Below are positions 57,081 to 64,000 of a stretch of 64,000 bases of DNA, one piece after another. A program made the position numbers and the translations under genes. The notes beneath the pieces were generated by a model. It saw only the letters and a program-made list of their open reading frames with translations, was not told where the DNA came from and searched no databases. The DNA is from Platycnemis pennipes (lineage: Eukaryota; Arthropoda; Insecta; Odonata; Platycnemididae), in assembly GCA_933228895.1 (NCBI GenBank), contig OW121851.1, forward strand, positions 112,923,271 through 112,987,270, read 5' to 3'. Position 1 is the stretch's first letter; each line of letters starts with the position of its first letter.

Positions 57081-58212
57081 TGCGACAAGTTATGCTCGGT
57101 GATGTACCAAGATAACTCCCATTTTCATTTTTCATTTCCCATCAGACATATTTTCTCTCCGACTCTCCTGAGAGCCTTTCCGATAGCTTATAGGTTGCTC
57201 ATCTTTATTCTATGCGTTATAATTATTCATCATTATTCTACGTTGGAAATGCTTTCTCTCCTGCGTTTCCTCCGGCTGTTATTGTCTATCCCTCACAGCC
57301 ATGAAGGAGCATTCCCTTGACGTAGGTACTTCTTTCTGAATTTACTTACTGAAGAAATCTTTACTTACATTTATGTCTACAGAGTGTGCTTCAAAATCCC
57401 ACCCGGGTGTGTGGCAGAGGGTGACTTCTCATTAAGCCTGCCCTACCATTATGCCATTTCGATACCTTGTTGTTCGCCGGTCAAAATACCTTTTAAATAT
57501 GTATGTATATGTACGGTTGTGTGTCTAAAATATTTACTAGATACTATTGCCTAATGTTTGGAGTGTTCTCAAAATGTCATCGGAGAATATATAACCTCTA
57601 AATTCACTTAAATAGTTCAGTTGGTACAGTAACCTTCGATGCGATAACGTGTTTCAAACATGTACAAATTATGTACTCCCTATACCGGCACAGTTATCTG
57701 CGATTCCATTCCACATTCATTGAGCACATGTGATACTTTACTCTTTGAAGGTGTAGATACCGTAGAATGCGATTTTCAACTTTTACTCTTCAAGTCTAAC
57801 TAAGTCTCCACTTTACAAGAGGAAACTCAACCGCGAGCTGATTACGTAGTGCAGGATGTTATATTTTCGTTCCCAGCTTTTTTTACGACCTTACCATTAA
57901 GCGAGTTATTCGTGGAGCAAGAGAAACGAATTACATTCACATTTCTAGGCTGGCTTTCCTTACGTAAGCGATGATGATCCGGCTTGGAGACAGCTTGAGT
58001 TTTTTACTACTCGCTATTTTTATCGCTTCCTCACTTTAAATTTCGCTTTAGTCGTATGCCTTTGTGATAGTGGTGATTTTATTGCCCGCGAAAGAGTCTG
58101 ACTACCATCTTTCCATCGTGATTGGAATGCCGTAAGAATTGTATCTAGCGCCTCTCCGTCTTAGTAGTAGCAGATAGTTAGGATCAAAGTAATGCTAATA
58201 TTCTACCTTACC
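57081..58212. other. No gene; possible LINE tail trace
   Basis: 57368-57440 (ATGTCTACAGAGTGTGCTTC, CACCCGGGTGTGTGGCAGAG, GGTGACTTCTCATTAA) looks like a diverged LINE 3' stem-loop on the minus strand. The rest is AT-rich. Confidence 0.4.
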
Positions 58213-58805
58213 TTCATCTATATCTACACGATACCCTGCAAGCCACCGCGAGGGTGTGGCAGGGGGTGAAGATCACCAAGCATGCACTAATAACATGCAA
58301 ACAAGCCACTATAGGGTCTCATGCAACTAGAGTGTTAGTATTTATAGTGTTTAAGGGGATTAATACATACATCATGCACTACAGGCTACTGAAAAATATT
58401 TCACCTGCCTATCCCTTTGCTATGCTGCCTATTCTGTTCTCTTATAGTACGGGGGAAAATGCCATTTTGAATCTATCGGTACGACAATTTAGCTCTCTAA
58501 TCTTATTTATCTGGTCGAATCTAGCATAATACGCTGGTTTTTTTAATATGTGCCTAAAATCTTCAGTAAAGCTATCCGATTGAAATTTCTCTAATAGATT
58601 TAATCTGTACCTTAACCTACGCTCTGATAATGATTCCCACCCTAATTCTTTTATTAATTCTGAAACGTTACTTAACCTATCGTAACACCTTTTAACGAAC
58701 CTAGCTGCTCTACGCTGCACACTGTCTAGTTCTCTGATCAAACCTAATTCATTAGGATCTCATACACTGGCTGCATATTCAAGGTGGGGGCTTCCAGTAA
58801 GCCGA
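58213..58805 (-). mobile_element. LINE-B, best 3' copy with RT C-terminus
   Basis: The minus-strand frame from about 58790 reads HLEYAASV, a TGA where Trp is expected, DPNELGLIRELD, then VQRRAARFVKRCYDRLSN. It continues ELGWESLSERRLRYRLNLLE, KKPAYYARFDQINKIRELNC and RTDRFKMAFSPVL. This is the thumb and C-terminus of a CR1/L2/Jockey-group reverse transcriptase, clearly related to but distinct from LINE-A (NELKWESLSDRRLKFRLN). The 3' untranslated region and stem-loop end at GATGAAGG near 58213. The catalytic RT core and endonuclease are absent. Confidence 0.85.
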
Positions 58806-59384
58806 GGAATAAATGGATCCCATACCTCATTTAGATATCTTTTTTTTAATCTGGGTTTTCTAAGCTTATTCTGACGTTTATAAAGTTCTCGCGAATCTAA
58901 TGTCGACATTCTTTTAGACTTTATACATTCTCATTATGGACATCTTTTTTTACTGCTTTTGTTCCATTTCTCCTCTCGGTTCATATCAGCCAAATGTTCG
59001 ATTTTATGTGAATAATCGATGTTTATAGGAAAATATTATGTTGCGCCTTCGATGATGAGGTAAAAACGGCACTTCCCCGTCAGATTCGTGCTGGAATGAG
59101 AACGATCGAATGTAAAAATGGAAATGAGTGTTGGGCTAAACACGCGACTCTCGACCCCGACCCTCTCGTAAAGATTAGGACGATGATATGAGGAGAGGAA
59201 TTCAGTGGCGAAGGTCAATCCTTTTCCTCCTCACATCCTTTGCACTGTTTCTTAGCTTTCGAAAAGAGTCTTGTCCTGTAATGCCCTTCGGTCAATTATT
59301 GTGTCGTAGTAGAAAAATTGCTTACCTTAACGTACTCCAATGAAAGCGTATCTACTTTTCACCTGGTGTAAAGCTTGCGATGAA
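58806..59384. other. No recognisable feature
   Basis: AT-rich, with a 60-residue minus frame at 59036-59218 of no known type. Confidence 0.45.
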
Positions 59385-59506
59385 AACAATGATCATGGTG
59401 AAGTCTTCACGGGGAAGACATTAGCCGTTTCCCTGACCCGGTGGAGAACCCGTGAAGACTTCACCAGCATTATACTTCACCAGCAGATCTTTCAACAATG
59501 ATCATG
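59385..59506. repeat. Hairpin flanked by 13-bp direct repeats
   Basis: AACAATGATCATG occurs at 59385-59397 and 59494-59506. Between them GGTGAAGTCTTCACGGG (59397-59413) pairs perfectly with CCCGTGAAGACTTCACC (59449-59465), and a third ACTTCACCAGCA lies at about 59474. The direct repeats would be long for a target duplication, so the insertion interpretation is only plausible. Confidence 0.6.
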
Positions 59507-59523
59507 ATAAATTGTGTAAATTT

Positions 59524-60264
59524 TAAGGAGGTTGATCCGAGAAGTGAAAGTCATGTCATTTTTTTGTATATTTTCAGCACTTATAGAACTAAAGTTCCTC
59601 TATCTAATAAAGTAAAGATAATTATACTAACCCATACTCCTTTTTGCACAAATTGCATTTGAAATTACATACGATTAACGGCGAGAAATGCCATCACATG
59701 GGAATATAACGTTTAAAAATACCATAGTGACATGTAATTTTTGCAAAAAACTGATATTTTATGCGTAATGTAACAAGGAATAAAATGACACGAAAAAAAA
59801 GGCATCAACCCACCGTATTTTTCGCTAAATCCACCAATTTCTGCGCTTATAGGAGACGAAATCGTTAGTTGACTTCAAGTGGCCCTGCGGTCGCTCTAGC
59901 CAAAATGTACGGCGTATGAATAATATCATTACTAATGAGATCTTAAAGAATATTTCAGAAAAAATATTATAACCTAACGTTTGATAGTAATATTCTGGTG
60001 TCATACATTTGTAAATTCATTGAGTACAGGAATTTATTTCAGTAACGTAAATCTTGAATTGACTCCATCGTCGAGCTGATTAAAATTACCATAAAAAATA
60101 AATCCTTCGACTTTCCTACGTATTTCTTGTGATACCTATGACTTTCAATTGCTTAGATAATTTTCTTTGTGAAGTAAGGATCACTTAGCAGGCATATACT
60201 CGTACTTAATTTAATAAGATTCCTTAGACAACTTGACTCAAGCTGTCGCGAGTCAACCTCCTTA
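59524..60264 (+). mobile_element. 740-bp MITE-like element, copy 2
   Basis: Begins TAAGGAGGTTGATCCGAGAA and ends GAGTCAACCTCCTTA, so TAAGGAGGTTGA is a 12-bp terminal inverted repeat with TA at both outer edges. It is collinear with 51604-52309, apart from about 30 extra bases (TTATAGGAGACGAAATCGTT region). No conserved frame, so non-autonomous. Terminal TA would fit a Tc1/mariner-type origin, though this is inference. Confidence 0.85.
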
Positions 60265-60268
60265 ATGT

Positions 60269-60349
60269 ACCCATTTTCGCGAAAAAATCTCGAAAAGAAG
60301 TATGTACATACGTGCAACTTCTTTTCGAGATTTTTTCGCGAAAATGGGT
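60269..60349. repeat. Perfect 33-bp stem hairpin
   Basis: ACCCATTTTCGCGAAAAAAT.. (60269-60301) and its exact reverse complement (60317-60349) are separated by 15 bases. It begins 4 bases after the end of the 740-bp element. The stem shows no mismatch at all and contains TTTCGCGAAAA. Confidence 0.9.
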
Positions 60350-61649
60350 AGGTCCCGTTGGGTGAAATATTATAGGTGAATGTCTCGAGTATAATCGCGT
60401 GAAGACACTAGCAAAACAGTGAAAGCTGCTCATATTTTCACTGTTAGCTTCTTTTCGGTCTCTCACTCCAAGACGTAGCAGCTATCAAGATTTATGTATT
60501 ACTCCATGTTCGATGGTGATTCACTCCTGCCACGCAAACGAAAGGTGGATGGTAAGGTGCACTCTTGATCTAAATCTAGTCTTTATAAAATGGTTACTAA
60601 TTCAAAAACGTACTTGTGAAACATGAAAATTTTGCTACAATTTTTTGTTTTCATAGGTTACAAGTTCTAAAATGTGACTGACTGCAGACAAAATTATTAA
60701 TCCCACAGCACTTTGGAACCTATTTTCTCTCAGCCTTTATTCTGAAGTTCAGTTTAAGATCATAGATTTTGAATCCTCCTTTCCTACATAAAATAATGAT
60801 GAGAGTCTTCGCTTCGCTCTCTCAATTATCAAGGAGTGTATTCTCGCCCCTTTCTCCATATTTATCTTGAGCATCGATCCAACCATGTAACGTCCATGCC
60901 GATTCATTGATTTTTTAAATATATTATTAAACCATGCGTGGAGTTTTTTTTTACTGGTAGTTAAGGTGAAGCTGGCGAGTTTATAAGCATCCGAGTGTCA
61001 AGTCCAGGGAATCTGTCCTACAGATTGCATCCAGTGGAAAGGCACCAGACTCTTGGGGTGATGTTGTAAGGGAAAGAAATCGAACGCCTCCAAGTGCGGA
61101 GGTTTCTTTGGAAACTGTCGACGAAACGGGAACATTTCTGGCTGAACTAAATGGCCTACGTTTACGTGGCACTTCTTATCTGTATTTCATGGAAGGGCTT
61201 CGATTACCACTTAAATATTACTTGCTTGAAGTCAACCAGCTGAAAATATCACAATTCACAAGATTCATTTACCGTTAGATTGGAGGACGGTAGTATATTT
61301 ATTGCCCCACTGAACTGATTGAGTACATTGCATTTAGCGTACGACTTTTTTTTAAGAGCTGTGAAATTGGAGTAAAAATGTTCTTCCCAAGAATCTTTTT
61401 TCTGTGAAAATCGACTGCTATGGCGTCGTATCTTGACAAGCAAAAGAAAAAGGAAGATGGATGTTTCACACCTGCTCGCGTTCTTAATGTGCAAAGCTAG
61501 GGAACAAGGAGTTTCAGACGTGAAAAGAGAAGCGTGATGAGAACCTTAAATGGGATTTTATCTTAAAACTAAGTTTTTGGATCTCGATATTGAACGAGAA
61601 TGAATCAGTGTGTTAATTCATTGGCTGTCGGTGAATGAAAAGTGTTTGC
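60350..61649. other. No recognisable feature
   Basis: AT-rich. CTCCTGCCACGCAAACGAAA with GGTGGATGG near 60526 faintly resembles a LINE stem-loop. No gene motif. Confidence 0.4.
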
Positions 61650-61885
61650 TTTTGTCATCATCATCGATCAAAAATCGTAAGATTGGCTTGAAGCAGCCCT
61701 CCACTCGACTCTTCTATCGGCCAATCTCTTCATATTAACGTAATTCTTCTCTTTTACATCCTTCACAACTTGTTCTATATATCTCACACGAAGCTTGCCT
61801 TTTCCATTCTTCCCGTTCACTTTTCCCTCTACGATTGTCTTTGCTTTTGTAGGATTCGTGCGCCATTACAAACGTTGTTAGAACA
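61650..61885 (-). mobile_element. RTE-like LINE, C-terminus in open frame
   Basis: An uninterrupted minus-strand frame of about 57 codons reads TIVEGKVNGKNGKGKLRVRY, then IEQVVKDVKEKNYVNMKRLA and DRRVEWRAASSQSYDF. It is followed by ATCGATGATGATGAC (about 61654-61668 in reverse), the short GAT-repeat end typical of RTE elements. The rest of the RT and the endonuclease are missing. The open frame suggests it is younger than the other three RTE-like fragments here. Confidence 0.75.
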
Positions 61886-63566
61886 TGCAATTATAATGTA
61901 CGTCTTTCGAGACAACCTGTATCAACCTTAAATTACACTGATTTCGCCCTTTGTATTTAAATTTGTAATCTTCATAATGGTGCAATATTTCACCGACACT
62001 GTAAATTTATCAGGGATCTCAAAGTAGTTTCGCCATTGCCCCGAAATATTTGACTGCTTAAGTTTTAATTTGACTGTTGCGAAGCCACATCGTCAATGTG
62101 GGTTAATTCTTTACATTATTATCTGATGCTGTGGGTATTTATATTGGAGAAATTAGGTTATAATATCTCGTATTTTGCCTTATTTTTTTCCTATTAGATA
62201 CGATGTTGCGCTTTATTTATTGGCTTTCGATCAGACATTGGTAATTTATTTGAGATATGATGTTGATAAGCTATAAGTGTAGACTTTGCCAAAGGAATCG
62301 CCTTTTTTTTTAAATAATTTTGGCGTGTTTGGAAAGGCGCAACGATTTAGAGGCTTCCTTTGTTTTCCCATTGAGGATCTTTTCTCACCAATGAAAAAAA
62401 TGCGAAGTCGGCTGTCATTTTGATTACATACTTCTTGCTCGGTGGGGGACTAGCCTCGTTACGCGTTTTTCCATGGTCCTCTAAAGTTATATTTTCTCTT
62501 AACCAGTTTGTTCCGGTCTAATTGTGTGCAGTATGTTTTTTTTTAAATAATCCTTTTGTGAAACGGGTAACATTAATCCTTATGTTTCTGCGGAGGTCCC
62601 ACTTGGATGTTTTTTTTTTTGGAATTCGTCTGGACATCGAGTTAAAGTTGGACACAGGGAGTTGTATGTACCTCGTGATTCACCATTAAGTGTGTAGCCG
62701 GCGGCGATTGCTTGTGGATCTTCCCAGGTAGCTTCCTTTTCAGGGGAAAGTCATTAAAATCTCTCACCTGCAATAATAGTCCCTCATGCTTTATTTGAGG
62801 GGGATGGATCCAACCTTATGGTCTACCCGGGTGTCATTCTCTTGGCTATTTTCTGTGAATTGCCCCGCTCGCAGAATAACTTTCCCCGTTTTATTCCTCG
62901 GAATCGTAGGGATCTAAGAATAATATCTTGTAGGCTATCGTCGGGGACGAGTTTTTTCAAGCCGTCTCGCCATTTCTTTCCCCCCGCCCTCTCCCCCCAC
63001 CCACTTTAATGACCGCACGCTCCACAGCACTGATCCTCAGGGCAAGGCACGTTTATTGCCCGTGTCCAAGGCTGCAAAAGCCGTCGGCAGGCTTACGCTC
63101 CGTCAGTCAGCGGCTCGGTAACGACAATTAAAAGGCACGTACTACTGCAGGCGGTTTGATCTGCTCGTTGCTCTGTGACCCCTTGCGGCTGACCACTCCA
63201 GCGCCGCTTTCTGTTGAATATTCACAAAAAAAACTACGCGTATCCTCACCGGCTGAAGCGTATATTGTATGACACCTTCCTAGTCTATTCCCGCGATAAC
63301 CTTTGCTATTTTATGAAGCCTGCTCTATCCGGCATGACTTAATGAACACGATCCAAATTATCCGTTTTTTCTTTGGAAAATAAGAACAGTCTATAATGAT
63401 AATTTATTTTTTTAATTTTGTATGTATTGTTTTATTTAAGGTATTCATTATGGGCTGCATCAACTCACTTTTTCCAATTATGAAACTTTCATTCTTTACT
63501 ATAATATGTGAGTTTCAAATCTGTCACAGTAGATTTTGTCCGTATATCCCATTTTGCTTTGTATAT
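61886..63566. other. No recognisable feature
   Basis: AT-rich with several poly-T tracts. 62940-63200 is somewhat GC-richer. Nothing recognised. Confidence 0.45.
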
Positions 63567-64000
63567 AATTAATTATACGCTTTAATTATATTAGCGTAAC
63601 CAGTCTATTAAATGAATTGAAATGGGAATCATTGTCAGATCGCAATGTACGAGAAATCAGCTACTTTTCCCTTGTTAGACCTCATTTGGAATATGCCGCC
63701 AGTGTATGGGATCCCTACGAAATCGGTCTAAGTAATGAACTTGAACGTGTGCAGCGAAGATTTGTAAGATACGATAATTATGTTAGCGTAACCAGTCTAT
63801 TAAATGAATTGAAATGGGAATCATTGTCAGATCGCAGGTTGAAATTTAGACTTAATCTCTTACACAAATTCCAAGGCAATATTTTCAGTGATGATGTTAA
63901 AAATATTTTACGAACCCCAACTTACCATGGCAGACTGGACCATAATCATAAAGTTAGAGAAATTGATTGCCGAACTGACCGATTCAAAATGTCCTTTTTC
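63567..64000 (+). mobile_element. LINE-A RT C-terminus, continuing beyond the window, with in-frame duplication
   Basis: Open in one frame from about 63567 to the window end. Residues run NYISVTSLLNELKWESLSDR, then VREISYFSLVRPHLEYAASV, WDPYEIGLSNELERVQRRF, a second NYVSVTSLLNELKWESLSDR, and RLKFRLNLLHKFQGNIFSDD. The end is LRTPTYHGRLDHNHKVREID and RTDRFKMSFF. The 62-bp block at 63583-63644 duplicates 63775-63836 and sits ahead of sequence that should precede it. No stop or frameshift is present, unlike the other LINE-A copies, so this is the youngest-looking one. No ATG start is visible and the true 5' part is missing. Confidence 0.85.

Noticed and set aside
60269..60349. Rho-independent terminator or prokaryotic attachment site
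   Set aside because: The context is eukaryotic repeat DNA; no operon or integrase is present.
1..64000. CRISPR array, phage or bacterial system
   Set aside because: No regularly spaced short repeats, no cas, phage or operon-like genes; the repeats are dispersed mobile elements.

Overview
The window looks like repeat-rich intergenic or intronic DNA from an animal, most probably an arthropod and perhaps an insect with a large genome. I could not place the species. Long coding frames, ribosome-binding sites, operons and other prokaryotic organisation are absent. Non-LTR retrotransposon (LINE) fragments, short inverted-repeat elements (MITEs) and tRNA-derived units are abundant. No host protein-coding gene could be supported: every protein homology I can defend is a piece of LINE reverse transcriptase or a LINE C-terminal region.

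The dominant family is a 5'-truncated LINE with two subfamilies, called LINE-A and LINE-B here. Its 3' end carries a conserved small stem-loop (CCCTG..GCCACC..GGTG..TGGCAGGG when read on the antisense strand) followed by a GATGTA-type terminal microsatellite. Clear LINE-A copies lie at 14.4, 19.0, 24.2, 28.9, 32.2-33.4 (three nested or abutting copies), 40.0, 50.6, 52.9 and 63.6 kb. LINE-B copies or tails lie at 8.1, 15.2, 21.2, 24.9, 30.1, 38.8, 41.5, 54.4 and 58.2 kb, and a third, more diverged relative is at 37.8 kb. Fragments of RTE-like LINEs (4.4, 10.2-10.9, 56.9, 61.7 kb) and one Jockey/I-like LINE with a CCHC tail and (CAAT)n end (43.4 kb) are also present.

Non-autonomous DNA elements form several multi-copy families. 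A 770-bp family occurs at 7.2 and 12.9 kb in opposite orientation. A 530-550-bp family has four copies (16.6, 21.8, 50.9, 54.8 kb), the last hosting a nested 236-bp MITE. A 740-bp family starting TAAGGAGGTTGA occurs at 51.6 and 59.5 kb. A 160-bp family has four units at 1.5-2.2 kb and one at 46.2 kb. A tRNA-like cassette flanked by its own inverted repeats recurs at 17.5, 25.9-26.3 (a head-to-head pair), 33.5 and 44.7 kb.

The two most striking structures are palindromes. One, at 46355-47920, has 659-bp arms that differ at only about three positions, around a 248-bp spacer. The other, at 25893-26301, has about 165-bp arms, each carrying a tRNA-like cassette. A perfect 33-bp hairpin lies 4 bp beyond the end of the 740-bp element at 60.3 kb. 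The remaining DNA is AT-rich and unremarkable, broken by a few CpG-rich patches (13.75-13.99, 20.1-20.4, 45.87-46.09, 52.4-52.64, 55.7-56.2 kb). Coordinates of repeat ends were read by eye and may be off by several bases in degenerate copies.
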